Shown here piece by piece: positions 8,451 through 16,491 of a stretch of DNA of 64,000 nt (the first letter of the stretch is position 1; each line of letters starts with the position of its first letter). The DNA lies in contig CABIZF010000008.1 in assembly GCA_902363135.1 (NCBI GenBank), positions 1 to 64,000 of the forward strand. Direction: 5' to 3'. Both the position numbers and the translations under genes were made by a program. The notes below the pieces were generated by a model. That model did not search any database and was not told the origin of the DNA. It worked only from the letters and a program-made list of their open reading frames with translations. The DNA is from Lachnospiraceae bacterium. GTDB lineage: Bacteria > Bacillota > Clostridia > Lachnospirales > Lachnospiraceae.

Positions 8451-9642
8451 GACTCACAACGCTACTTTTACGCAAGATATTTAACGCTCCATTAACATCA
8501 GCATTGAACGTAATGCCGTCTTTGGTTTTATACATTCCTCTGTGAATGCGATTACCACTGAACTCATACTCTTGTGGGTTATCAGCATTGTAAACAGGGA
8601 TATTATCTTTGTCCCAAAATGATGCTTTTGATGTATATGATTCTTCCTGTTTAACGAACGCTATACCATTAAGCTCACAAAGATACCGGAGTTTGTCTCT
8701 AAGTTTTCCGTAAGGAATACTTACAAAGTCCTGGTTAGTCTGTTTGCCAAGATTACTACCTCGTTGGAATGTTTCGTTATATCCAACTACTAGAGTACCT
8801 ATATCATTAGCGATACAGTAATTGATTATTATACGTGCTGCTTTGCTCATATAGTCCTTAACTTTGTTATTCCTGTCACGAGCAATAGCCTTCTGGCGAT
8901 TAGTTGTGCGTTTACCAAAACCTTGTTTATCCTTAATACCTTGAAGCCGAGCATTCTTTTTATTGAACCACTGATTTATGGATTTAAGTCTTCTTCCATC
9001 TATGATGAATGATTCACCTGTGTTTGTAACGCACGTAGCAAGGTTGTTTATACCCAAATCTATAGCAAGTGCATTATTTTGATTAAGATTTCTTTGAACA
9101 CATTCAGTTTTATAAGTATATTGAATTTCAAAGAACCTTGCGTTTGCTTTAGGTATGATACGAATTTCCTTGATGCGTTTATCTACAAGTATAGGCGGTA
9201 TCGTAATCTCAATAGGTGAATGAGATTTTTTATACATGTTTGAGAATGGAACAATGAGTTTATTGCCATTCAAACGTACAAATCCGATGACCAGTGTGAC
9301 AAAACCCTCTTTTGGAAAATAATGAGGCAGTTTACAGTCTTTAAAGGCATATTTACCTTTTTGGGCAAGTTTAAGCAAACCAAAGAATGACTTAAAACTA
9401 CCATCTACTTCTTTAAGTATCTGCTGTGCCATGTTGGAATTGAGAATCTTATAGTTCTCGCTATCTTTAAGCAAAGCATAGTTCTTTTGATAGTTAAGAT
9501 ATTCGCCCTCGGTGAAGTAATATTGTCTTACATTATAGATTGCCTGATTAGCAAGGTTCTTGGCTGTATGACTTAACTCTTTTAGAGCAAGGTAATCTTC
9601 CTTAGACAGATGTTTTACTTGTTGCTTAACCGTAAGATACAT
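8392..9642 (-). CDS. tnpB: TnpB, RNA-guided RuvC-like nuclease of the IS605/IS1341 type
   Basis: The 416-aa protein belongs to the transposon nuclease family ancestral to Cas12. The three RuvC-like acidic residues are in place: D195 in AIDLGINNLAT, E290 in VVGYNETFQRG and D382 in FNADVNGALNILRK. Between the second and third motifs, where many TnpBs have a CxxC...CxxC zinc ribbon, this one reads ESYTSKASFWDKDNIPVY and has no cysteines, so it belongs to a finger-less branch. The frame is intact, so activity is plausible. No tnpA accompanies it. Confidence 0.93.
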   Translation of the reverse strand: MYLTVKQQVKHLSKEDYLALKELSHTAKNLANQAIYNVRQYYFTEGEYLNYQKNYALLKDSENYKILNSNMAQQILKEVDGSFKSFFGLLKLAQKGKYAFKDCKLPHYFPKEGFVTLVIGFVRLNGNKLIVPFSNMYKKSHSPIEITIPPILVDKRIKEIRIIPKANARFFEIQYTYKTECVQRNLNQNNALAIDLGINNLATCVTNTGESFIIDGRRLKSINQWFNKKNARLQGIKDKQGFGKRTTNRQKAIARDRNNKVKDYMSKAARIIINYCIANDIGTLVVGYNETFQRGSNLGKQTNQDFVSIPYGKLRDKLRYLCELNGIAFVKQEESYTSKASFWDKDNIPVYNADNPQEYEFSGNRIHRGMYKTKDGITFNADVNGALNILRKSSVVSLETLYGRGEVDTPVRIRIA

Positions 9643-9686
9643 AACTTTCTTCTTTCTTCAAATTTAGGAAATATCCTATGTATCTA

Positions 9687-9740
9687 TTATATCATATATT
9701 TTACTAAAAGCAACGCTTATTAGTAAAATATATGATATAG
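9687..9740. repeat. Long AT-rich palindrome upstream of tnpB
   Basis: ATATCATATATTTTACTAA (9689-9707) and its exact reverse complement (9720-9738) form a 19-bp stem. It extends outward by one pair and inward by AAGC/GCTT around the loop AAC with one bulged A, about 24 bp in all. It lies between tnpB and the left-end hairpin. It could be a bidirectional terminator or a structural part of the element. Confidence 0.9.
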
Positions 9741-9793
9741 GTCGCTTATATCCCACCACCCAAAGGGTAGTGGGTTTTACGCTCCCTTTTTAT

Positions 9794-9847
9794 AAAACGC
9801 GCAGATGCGACCGTGTAAGTGAAAGCGGAGGTGTCTGCGTGTTTTTT
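9794..9847 (+). terminator. Terminator probably of pflBA, displaced by the tnpB element
   Basis: ACGCGCAGAT pairs with GTCTGCGTGT (with G-T pairs), followed by TTTTTT. No gene lies between it and the tnpB element, so it most likely ended the pflBA transcript before the insertion. Confidence 0.6.
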
Positions 9848-9970
9848 GTCCTACGTCTCTTCAATTAAAAGCTGCTTTTCAGCTTGTGAAAATAATAGTT
9901 TGTTGATAAACTGAAAACAGGATAATGAGTTCCTAAGAGAGGCTTTTTGGGGGAATGCAGCAGGAAATAC

Positions 9971-9998
9971 TTTACAAAAAGAACAGAAATGTTATACT
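9971..9998 (+). promoter_or_regulatory. Promoter of the Ig-like exported protein gene
   Basis: TTTACA (-35) and TATACT (-10) are 16 bases apart, with TG near the -10. The CDS follows 50 bases later. Between 9848 and 9970 I see only a short AAGCTGCTTTTCAGCTT hairpin. Confidence 0.7.
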
Positions 9999-10048
9999 AT
10001 GAATATAATAATAAAATATTTTTTGCTATTATGGAGGGAGAAAGAGAA

Positions 10049-10861
10049 ATGAAACACACATTACACAAAAGAGGCCTGTGGCTCCTGACACTTCTGGTCA
10101 CGCTTGTATTTGCGCTTGGAATGACGGCACAGGCAGCAGGCGTGCAGATCAGCCAGAAGAGCCTGAAACTTGCGATCGGGCAGGACGCCGTGCTTTCCGT
10201 GATCGGGACGACGAAGCAGGCGACATTTACGAGCAGCAATACGAAGGTCGCGTCCGTCGGGAAAAAGAGCGGAAGGGTCACGGTTAAGAAGGCAGGTACC
10301 GCGACGATCACAGCCAGGGTAGGAAAGAAATCCTACAAATGCAAGGTGACTGTCACCGAAGGCGATTACAAAAAGCTGTATCGGGAGTTCCTTGCGGCAA
10401 ACCGACGCAGCATTGGAAAGTTCTATGTGTTGAATGTCGACAAGAAAGGATGCCCGGAGCTAATTACGATTCCAACGGGATTGGGCGGAGCGATTATACA
10501 TTATGATGTCTATACGGTAAAGAGCAATAAAGTCGTTCTGGCAGGCAGCTATGCCGCAAAGGGAATGGGTTCTTACGTCTATTATTCTGCAAAGTCAAAG
10601 GGATTGTATGCCTCTGGATGGACGAATTTTATTGGCGGTGCGTGGGGGAACCTGTTTGGGATTTCCAAGTATAAGCTGGTACAGACGCATCATATGCGTG
10701 CGGCATCGAATCCAAAATACGTTTATTACACCGGAAAGACGGATACGTTAGCGAAGAAGGTGTCAAAATCCGCGTATAATAAATATTTCAACAAGTATTA
10801 TAAAGGCTATAAAAAGTATCGTATGCTGGACAATACAACGGCGAACCGGGAGAAGCTGTAA
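10049..10861 (+). CDS. Exported protein with a bacterial Ig-like (BIG2) domain
   Basis: The 270-aa protein starts at 10049, with GGAGGGAG ten bases upstream; the longer reading from 9947 is not supported. Residues 1-27 are a signal peptide (a Lys/Arg n-region, LLTLLVTLVFALG, then AQA-AG). Residues about 28-98 are a BIG2-like fold: SLKLAIGQDAVLSV, TSSNTKVASVGKKSGRVT and KAGTATITARVGKKSYKCKV. The remaining 170 residues are rich in Tyr, Lys and Gly and match no family I recognise. It is probably a cell-surface or secreted protein of unknown function. It is monocistronic, with its own promoter and terminator. Confidence 0.8.
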   Translation: MKHTLHKRGLWLLTLLVTLVFALGMTAQAAGVQISQKSLKLAIGQDAVLSVIGTTKQATFTSSNTKVASVGKKSGRVTVKKAGTATITARVGKKSYKCKVTVTEGDYKKLYREFLAANRRSIGKFYVLNVDKKGCPELITIPTGLGGAIIHYDVYTVKSNKVVLAGSYAAKGMGSYVYYSAKSKGLYASGWTNFIGGAWGNLFGISKYKLVQTHHMRAASNPKYVYYTGKTDTLAKKVSKSAYNKYFNKYYKGYKKYRMLDNTTANREKL

Positions 10862-10910
10862 AACAGGTCAAAATGCGAAGTATGAAATATAGATATCAGA
10901 GTTTGTAAAA

Positions 10911-10961
10911 ATGCACAGGTACAGTTCTGCAAGGAAAGTGGAATGGCACCTGTGTATTTTT
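10911..10961 (+). terminator. Terminator of the Ig-like protein gene
   Basis: ATGCACAGGT pairs with ACCTGTGTAT across a 27-base loop and is followed by TTTTTC. It is 50 bases after the stop codon. Confidence 0.7.
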
Positions 10962-10977
10962 CGTACCCCCTGAAGCG

Positions 10978-11160
10978 CATGACCTTTTGACCCCTATGAT
11001 ACACGGATTGCTTCGCATTTCATGCTCTCGCAATCCTAAAACACCTCAAATCCGCTCATTTTTCTACGAAAAATGGCTACTTTTCGGTGTTTTGCGGGTC
11101 AATAAGTCATGCTTTTTCATGCAAGCATGAAACGCATGATCTTTTGACCCTTGTATCATG
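10978..11160. repeat. Repeat-rich intergenic region with two GACCTTTTGACCC copies
   Basis: GCATGACCTTTTGACCCCTA (10978) recurs as GCATGATCTTTTGACCCTTG (11135). Between them lie a CATTTTTCTACGAAAAATG hairpin (near 11059) and a TTTTTCATGCAAGCATGAAA palindromic stretch (near 11113). The 10862-11294 gap holds these repeats, a terminator and the corA promoter. I see no gene in it. Confidence 0.65.
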
Positions 11161-11238
11161 TGACGAAGCTGCAAATGCTTTACTGCTGGATGAACAGGAA
11201 GAGCAGGCTTTCCGTACTGAGCGGCGCTTCGTTGCCAC

Positions 11239-11268
11239 TTGCAAAAGATGCTGCGGAAATGATAAAAT
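11239..11268 (+). promoter_or_regulatory. Promoter of the corA-like gene
   Basis: TTGCAA (-35) and TAAAAT (-10) are 18 bases apart, 27 bases before the GTG start at 11295. GAGGTG near 11281 serves as the ribosome binding site. Confidence 0.55.
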
Positions 11269-11294
11269 AGCTAACAGAAGCGAGGTGAAAGAGC

Positions 11295-12218
11295 GTGAAA
11301 TATCATTGGCCGCAGAGAAGACATAATGGAGCATCAGAAGACGGGAAAAATGCGGTTCAGCCCTGTACGATTGAGCTTATGACAGCACAGGAATTTCAGC
11401 ACGCACATCCGGCTGTATTTCGCCGGAGCTTTTCCGGATATGTATATCAGAGCAGCCGTTTCTGCAAGGCAGAGCGGCTGCACAAGGCGACAGCCGGGAC
11501 TTATGCAATGCCCCGGCAGCAGGATCTGACAGGCGAAAAACTGACATTTGGATATTGTATTCTGGAGGACCGGCTGATTTTTTTGGATGACCGGAGCTGT
11601 GTGAAGGCTTTGCTTCATCAGATGGAAGGATACGAGATGACAGATATCAGTGATCCGCGTATGGTTTTCTTTGATTTTCTGGAATTTCTGGTTAAGGACG
11701 ATATCGTGTTTCTGCAAAGCTATGAGGATTCCCTGAATGAGCTGGAAGAGGATTTGCTTGCACGGAAGCAGGACAATTTTGAACGCAGAATTTTGCAGGT
11801 AAGGAAGGAACTGGCTGTACTGGGCGCCTATTATGAGCAGCTTTCAGATATGGGTGAGACACTTCAGCAGGAGGCGGCAGAGCGGGGATGGGATCATGCG
11901 GAGCTTTTGTTCGGGCTGTACGATAACAAGGTCGGGAGACTGTTTGATATGGTACAGATGCTCAAAGAGTATTCCAATCAGCTGCGGGAGCTTCATCAGA
12001 CCAGAATTGATTCCAGGCAGAATGAGATCATGCAGTTTCTGACGATTGTGACGACAATCTTTATGCCGCTGACACTGGTGGCAGGCTGGTATGGTATGAA
12101 TTTTGTCAATATGCCGGAGCTGAGCGCACCACATGGCTATGCGATTATCTGTCTGCTTTGTCTGGTCTGCCTGTTGCTTGAATTTTGGGTAATCAGAAAA
12201 AATAAGTGGTTCCGGTAA
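11295..12218 (+). CDS. corA: CorA-family divalent cation channel
   Basis: The 307-aa protein probably carries Mg2+ or another divalent metal across the membrane as a pentamer. It has a GTG start, a mixed alpha/beta cytoplasmic N-terminal domain (about 1-140), and long helices with coiled-coil character (about 140-235). The C-terminus has the two membrane helices. The first ends in the selectivity signature YGMNF (in VAGWYGMNFVNMPEL near 270-284), and the second is followed by a basic tail (RKNKWFR). Family members include metal exporters, so the direction and the metal are not fixed by sequence. Confidence 0.88.
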   Translation: MKYHWPQRRHNGASEDGKNAVQPCTIELMTAQEFQHAHPAVFRRSFSGYVYQSSRFCKAERLHKATAGTYAMPRQQDLTGEKLTFGYCILEDRLIFLDDRSCVKALLHQMEGYEMTDISDPRMVFFDFLEFLVKDDIVFLQSYEDSLNELEEDLLARKQDNFERRILQVRKELAVLGAYYEQLSDMGETLQQEAAERGWDHAELLFGLYDNKVGRLFDMVQMLKEYSNQLRELHQTRIDSRQNEIMQFLTIVTTIFMPLTLVAGWYGMNFVNMPELSAPHGYAIICLLCLVCLLLEFWVIRKNKWFR

Positions 12219-12307
12219 ACGGATGCCTGTACGGGTGTCCGAAGGGCAGAAGAGGTTGCGGTTCACTTCGTGACCAGATAAGAATGAAATAGAAAGGAAG
12301 AGATACT

Positions 12308-13330
12308 ATGGAGACAGTAAGACTTGGGAAAACCGGAATTGTAACAAACAAGAACGGCTTCGGCGCTCTGCCGGTACAAAGGGTGAGCGATGAGGAGGCG
12401 GTGCGGCTTTTGCGCAAGGCGTATGAGGGTGGCATGACGTATTTTGATACGGCACGCTACTATACGGACAGTGAGCATAAGCTCGGACTGGCATTTGAGG
12501 GGATGCGCGAGAAGATATTCATCGCGACGAAGACCGGTGCGACGACGCCGGAAGACTTCTGGAAGGAGCTCGGCATTTCACTGGCGAATCTGCGCACAGA
12601 CTATATTGATGTCTACCAGTTCCACAATCCTGCATTCTGTCCGAAGCCGGGGGACGGAAGCGGGCTGTATGAGTGCATGCTCGAGGCAAAGGCGCAGGGA
12701 AAGATCCGTCATATCGGTATCACGAATCACCGTCTGAAGGTGGCAGAGGAGGCGATCGCCTCCGGACTGTACGAGACACTGCAGTTTCCGTTCTGTTATC
12801 TGGCGACCGAGGAGGACAAGCGTCTGGTAGCGCTCTGCAAGGAAGCGGACATGGGATTCATCGCAATGAAGGCACTCTCCGGCGGCCTGATCATGAACTC
12901 GGCAGCGGCCTATGCGTTTGAGGCGGAGTATGACAATGTGCTGCCGATCTGGGGCGTACAAAGAGAGCGGGAGCTGGATGAATTTCTCTCTTATATCGTC
13001 TGTCCACCGAAAATGGACGACGAGCTGCGCGCGGTGATCGAGAAGGACCGCAAAGAGCTGATGGGCGACTTCTGCCGTGGCTGCGGCTACTGTATGCCAT
13101 GCCCGGCCGGAATCGAGATCAACAACTGCGCGCGCATGTCACTGATGATCCGCCGGGCTCCGTCCGCTGCACAGCTGACCCCGGAAATGCAGGCAAAGAT
13201 GATGAAGATCGAAGATTGTCTGCACTGCGGTGCCTGCATGAAAAAATGTCCGTATCACCTGAATACACCGGAACTGCTGCAGAAGAACCTGAAGGACTAT
13301 AAGGAGATTCTGGCGGGGAAGGAATATTAA
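12308..13330 (+). CDS. Aldo/keto reductase with a C-terminal ferredoxin domain
   Basis: The 340-aa protein combines an NADP-dependent aldo/keto reductase barrel (residues about 1-240; ALPVQR, the catalytic Asp/Tyr in FDTARYYTDSE, GITNH) with a 4Fe-4S ferredoxin-like domain. Its two cysteine clusters are CRGCGYCMPCPAG (about 257-269) and CLHCGACMKKCPY (about 303-315). The architecture is common in anaerobes, but substrates are mostly unknown. It lies downstream of corA with its own AAGGAAG ribosome binding site and a strong terminator after it. Confidence 0.9.
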   Translation: METVRLGKTGIVTNKNGFGALPVQRVSDEEAVRLLRKAYEGGMTYFDTARYYTDSEHKLGLAFEGMREKIFIATKTGATTPEDFWKELGISLANLRTDYIDVYQFHNPAFCPKPGDGSGLYECMLEAKAQGKIRHIGITNHRLKVAEEAIASGLYETLQFPFCYLATEEDKRLVALCKEADMGFIAMKALSGGLIMNSAAAYAFEAEYDNVLPIWGVQRERELDEFLSYIVCPPKMDDELRAVIEKDRKELMGDFCRGCGYCMPCPAGIEINNCARMSLMIRRAPSAAQLTPEMQAKMMKIEDCLHCGACMKKCPYHLNTPELLQKNLKDYKEILAGKEY

Positions 13331-13350
13331 ATCGATATTGCTTTCTTATG

Positions 13351-13375
13351 CCCCCGCTATATTGGCGGGGGTTTT
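13351..13375 (+). terminator. Terminator of the aldo/keto reductase gene
   Basis: CCCCCGC/GCGGGGG is a 7-bp GC stem with loop TATATTG followed by TTTT. It is 21 bases after the stop codon. Confidence 0.88.
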
Positions 13376-13391
13376 GTAATGGAAACAGAAA

Positions 13392-14717
13392 TCAGTGTGG
13401 ACAGGGTACGTGAGAATCAGTGCTTTTAAGCGTTTGTTCTTTTATATATCTGCATTTTGCACAATAAATAACTTTGTATGTTTTGACGGTACAGCCTTTC
13501 TTATTTGGGTAATGTTTTTTTAGAGTTCCCGATTTGTATGTATGTTGCTTGCATGCAGCACGTACTGCACCGGAGGTTTTGAGAACAATAATTTCTCCAT
13601 CATCCGTAAGAATGTAAGCATCTGTGATAGAAAAAGTCTGTTCATCATCCGGAATATCAGAAGCAGCCGGATCATCGCTATATTCGATCCAGTCGGCAGT
13701 AAAGTCATCTTCTTTCAGAAAATCCGTTTCATTTCTCCAGTCAATCGTATAAGGGCTGTAGGCGGCTACCGGAATACCGGCAGTCAGGCAAAGGACAGCC
13801 AGAAGCACCGGTGTCAGCAGCTTGCGTTTCTGTGTGCCGGAAGCAATTTTCCGGATTCGTTTTTTCAGAAAACGGGTGTTATTTCTGGAAAAACAGATTG
13901 CTTTTGTGTGTAACTTCTGGGTACGGACAGCGAAGTCAATAATCATATGTCCGTATTTTTTCTTCTCATTTGCAGACAGGGTCTGCAGTACGTGTTCATC
14001 ACAGTTCATTTCCTGTACCTCCGTCAGTTCTCGAAATAAAATATATGCAAACGGGTTAAAGCAGTGCAGCAGAATGAGAACGGCTGCAAGCCCACGGTAA
14101 AAGAAATCATGCGTCCGGATATGCTGCAGTTCATGACGTAACGTCAGCTCGACGGAATCATCATCGACCAGAGCGGTAAGCAGGATTGCAGGATGCACAG
14201 CTCCGCAGGTAAACGGCGAGATCGATGCGTTGCAGTCATACAGACGGATGGGAGTGGTGATATGCATCTCAGACTTCAAAAAAGACAGCAGATGCAGGTA
14301 TTCCGGCCGTTCCGTTGGATAATGACGAAATACATGATAGAACTGCCAGAAGCGCCAGAATCCATATCCGATGAGTGTCAATAAAATGATTCCCCAGATG
14401 CCAAGTACGATTTGCACAGAAAGATCCAGAAAAGGGAAATAAAACCCGTTGGCAGTCTGAATAATCGCTTCTTTCGGATAAACGGTGACTTTGCTTGCAA
14501 AGAAATCGATATCCGAAGAAGGGAGAAGCAGCTGGACAAACAGATGCTTCAGAATTGGAAAGGGAATCAGAAAAAACAGCATGCAGATTTTCAGACACAG
14601 ATAACGCATGCCGGCGCTGATATAAGAATCCAGAAGAGAGGTCGTTGCCAGATAGAGCAGAAACGCGGCGGTTCCGGACAGACTCATGACAAAGAGCAGA
14701 TAAATGATCTGGAGCAT
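13392..14717 (-). CDS. BlaR1/MecR1-like M56 metalloprotease sensor
   Basis: The 441-aa membrane protein has several N-terminal hydrophobic segments (about 1-55 and 100-125). A cytoplasmic zinc protease domain follows with HELQH at H195-H199 and a downstream EMNCDEHVL element, then another membrane segment (LLAVLCLTAGIPVAAY near 305-320) and an exposed C-terminal part. It lacks a penicillin-binding sensor domain of normal BlaR1 length; the C-terminus instead has a Cys-containing tail (IYCAKCRYIKEQ), so the signal it senses is unknown. In BlaR1 systems the protease inactivates the partner repressor. That partner (14827-15225) lies just upstream. Confidence 0.85.
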   Translation of the reverse strand: MLQIIYLLFVMSLSGTAAFLLYLATTSLLDSYISAGMRYLCLKICMLFFLIPFPILKHLFVQLLLPSSDIDFFASKVTVYPKEAIIQTANGFYFPFLDLSVQIVLGIWGIILLTLIGYGFWRFWQFYHVFRHYPTERPEYLHLLSFLKSEMHITTPIRLYDCNASISPFTCGAVHPAILLTALVDDDSVELTLRHELQHIRTHDFFYRGLAAVLILLHCFNPFAYILFRELTEVQEMNCDEHVLQTLSANEKKKYGHMIIDFAVRTQKLHTKAICFSRNNTRFLKKRIRKIASGTQKRKLLTPVLLAVLCLTAGIPVAAYSPYTIDWRNETDFLKEDDFTADWIEYSDDPAASDIPDDEQTFSITDAYILTDDGEIIVLKTSGAVRAACKQHTYKSGTLKKHYPNKKGCTVKTYKVIYCAKCRYIKEQTLKSTDSHVPCPH

Positions 14718-14826
14718 AGATTCCTCCTTATGTTATTTTTGCGAAGCTCAAACGTCACGCAGATTGCAGCGCTTTAAGTTCTAGGTCTTTCGTTGAAAAT
14801 CAAGACTTTTCTTTTGCGAATTTTGT

Positions 14827-15225
14827 TTAGTTCTGCTCGTGAACCTCAATATTTTTGTCCAGAATTTGCTTCAGCTCGTCTGCCTCGTCCTGCGTCAGCT
14901 TGGATTCTGAGGTCAGGGTAAGCAGCAGATTTTTGAGAGATCCACCGAAGCTGTCTTTCAGAAAGTCATTGGCATAATTGCAGGACAGCTGAGATTCACT
15001 GACTTTCGCAAAATAGGAGCGCTTATAGCCTTTGCGCGTAGAACCAAGCACTTCCTTCTGGATCATGCGGGTCAGATAAGTATGCAGCGTAGTAGCCGCC
15101 CAGTCACGCTTCAATGTGTCATTGCAGTAGGCAAGCACATCCGCAAAGGGAAGCGGATGGTCACTGCTCCAGAATAATTGCATCAGTTCATATTCAATGT
15201 CGGACAGACCGTAATGAGATTCCAT
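14827..15225 (-). CDS. BlaI/MecI-family transcriptional repressor
   Basis: The 132-aa protein has the winged-helix domain of the family (LSDIEYELMQLFW... WAATTLHTYLTRMIQKEVL, residues about 7-65) and a C-terminal dimerisation helix region. The family represses its own operon and linked genes until the M56 partner triggers its loss. It is cotranscribed with the M56 gene, which starts about 110 bases downstream. The divergent promoter region holds a perfect 8-bp inverted repeat (15291-15314) that is the likely operator. Confidence 0.9.
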   Translation of the reverse strand: MESHYGLSDIEYELMQLFWSSDHPLPFADVLAYCNDTLKRDWAATTLHTYLTRMIQKEVLGSTRKGYKRSYFAKVSESQLSCNYANDFLKDSFGGSLKNLLLTLTSESKLTQDEADELKQILDKNIEVHEQN

Positions 15226-15258
15226 AAGTTTTCCTCACTTTATTTTTGGTATATATGT

Positions 15259-15287
15259 ATTTTACAGAAGATTAGAATGAAAGTCAA
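15259..15287 (-). promoter_or_regulatory. Promoter of the blaI-like operon
   Basis: On the minus strand TTGACT (-35, 15287-15282) and TAAAAT (-10, 15264-15259) are 17 bases apart. Confidence 0.8.
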
Positions 15288-15290
15288 CAG

Positions 15291-15314
15291 ATATTCTAAA
15301 AAAGAGTAGAATAT
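15291..15314. promoter_or_regulatory. Likely BlaI-type operator between divergent promoters
   Basis: ATATTCTA (15291-15298) and TAGAATAT (15307-15314) form a perfect inverted repeat with an 8-base spacer. It sits exactly between the two divergent -35 boxes (15287 and 15318). The right half recurs at 15363-15375 just downstream of the plus-strand -10. Confidence 0.75.
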
Positions 15315-15317
15315 TGC

Positions 15318-15346
15318 TTGACAAATTAAATTATAAATGGTATTTA
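15318..15346 (+). promoter_or_regulatory. Promoter of the exported-protein cassette
   Basis: TTGACA (-35) and TATTTA (-10) are 17 bases apart, with TGG before the -10. A second operator-like site (TACTACAAAAGAGTAGAAT, 15357-15375) overlaps the expected transcription start, so repression by the BlaI-like protein is likely. Confidence 0.75.
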
Positions 15347-15451
15347 TAAGATACATACTACAAAAGAGTAGAATAAAAGAAGGGAGGGACAAAAAACGTA
15401 CCGAGAAATGTAATATAAAACATACATAACTTTAAGACAAGGAGGCTAAAA

Positions 15452-16198
15452 ATGTATTTAAAGAAAATGTTATTTGTAGTTGTTGGTGCAGCAATGCTTT
15501 GCTCTGGGGCATTATCTGTTGCAGCACAGGAAGAAACAGGTGAGAGGGTGATTCAGGTTGCAATTCCGAATGAAGATGGAATACTTCAATATTATACGGG
15601 AGATAAAGCACAGGAAATATATGATCAGTTAGAAAAAATAGAAGAAGTGCCAGATACTATAGCACCAGAAGATGAATCATTTCAGGTGTACGATAGTGAG
15701 AATATAATATCGCCTAAGGGGGCATTTCGCTATAAGTATCGTTTTGTAAAAACAGCAAGTGGATCAGTTTATGGTTCTCGTGAGAGAATAACACCGTATT
15801 TGAAAAATAGTACAAGTGTTACGCAGTCAATGTCTGTATCAGCAAACAAAAGCATAGGATGGTCAATTGATGCATCATTATCTGGCGGGTATAAGACAGC
15901 ATTTAATGCGGCGGTTGGAGCAAGCTGGCAGAATACGGCTACAATATCCTGTGAATTAACTGTTAATGTGGCACCTAAAAAGAGAACCTGGCTTGAATTT
16001 TCACCAAGATATAGATATGTTCGCGGAAAAGCACAAAAATATTATGTGACCAGAGGACCTATAAAAACAACTGTAGTCGAGGAAAGTAAGGCAGTTTATT
16101 CGAAGAGTCCCAAGAAAATCAAAGTAAATATAAACGGAAAAACAACAGATGGGCCTGATGGCATATATATTTGGAAGGAGGATAACAAATACAAATAA
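15452..16198 (+). CDS. Exported protein of unknown function, Ser/Thr-rich beta pattern
   Basis: The 248-aa protein has an AAGGAGG site before the ATG. Residues 1-25 are a signal peptide (MYLKKMLFVVVGAAMLCSGA, then VAA-QEE). The mature part starts acidic. It then has a stretch (about 115-180) with alternating small polar and hydrophobic residues (STSVTQSMSVSANKSIGWS; TATISCELTVNV) and a basic Tyr-rich segment (FSPRYRYVRGKAQKYY). I do not recognise the family; the alternation recalls beta-pore or fibrous-shell proteins, but this is weak. Its signal peptide is almost identical to that of the gene at 17488. It is the first gene behind the BlaI-type operator and is AT-richer than nearby housekeeping genes. 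Confidence 0.7.
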   Translation: MYLKKMLFVVVGAAMLCSGALSVAAQEETGERVIQVAIPNEDGILQYYTGDKAQEIYDQLEKIEEVPDTIAPEDESFQVYDSENIISPKGAFRYKYRFVKTASGSVYGSRERITPYLKNSTSVTQSMSVSANKSIGWSIDASLSGGYKTAFNAAVGASWQNTATISCELTVNVAPKKRTWLEFSPRYRYVRGKAQKYYVTRGPIKTTVVEESKAVYSKSPKKIKVNINGKTTDGPDGIYIWKEDNKYK

Positions 16199-16491
16199 TG
16201 AAGCGACTAACCGGAGCTATACTGTTATTGGCAGGAGCCGTGCTATTTGCGGCGGAAAGGATATGTAATACACTGTTTTTTGTTATGATGGCGATTATGG
16301 GAACAATATATACTCCTGAGTCACCGATATATAGCAAAAGTTTGATCGCTTTGTCTGTATTATTTTTTATCAGTGGTTTGGGATTTATGATCTGGGACTT
16401 GATATTTATGTTTAGAGAGAATAGACGTAAGAACAAACAAAAATATGACGATAAATTGGATATGGAGGAAGAACATGATGAAAAAATGTGA
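16198..16491 (+). CDS. Small two-helix membrane protein
   Basis: The 97-aa protein overlaps the previous stop by one base (TAATG), so translation is probably coupled. Two hydrophobic segments are seen (LTGAILLLAGAVLFAAERI near 4-22, and SLIALSVLFFISGLGFMIWDLIFMF near 47-71), then a charged tail (RENRRKNKQKYDDK). No family is recognised. Its place in the cassette suggests it works with the exported protein before it, for example as an immunity or anchoring partner, but nothing in the sequence proves this. Confidence 0.6.
   Translation: MKRLTGAILLLAGAVLFAAERICNTLFFVMMAIMGTIYTPESPIYSKSLIALSVLFFISGLGFMIWDLIFMFRENRRKNKQKYDDKLDMEEEHDEKM

Larger units (their letters stand above)
8305..9785 (-). mobile_element. 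IS200/IS605-type element carrying tnpB only
   Basis: A single tnpB gene is flanked by subterminal hairpins of the kind found at IS200/IS605 ends. On the right-end side there is CCACCTA-AAGG-TAGGTGG (8316-8333) plus GGGC-TTAT-GCCC (8341-8352); on the left-end side CCCACCACCC-AAA-GGGTAGTGGG (9752-9774, one mismatch). There are no long terminal inverted repeats, as expected for the family. No tnpA transposase is present, so the copy is probably not self-mobile. The exact ends are uncertain by some 20 bases. It sits between pflA and a terminator that probably served pflBA. Confidence 0.85.

Noticed and set aside
13392..15225. Beta-lactam resistance locus
   Set aside because: The sensor lacks a penicillin-binding domain and no beta-lactamase or low-affinity PBP gene is near.
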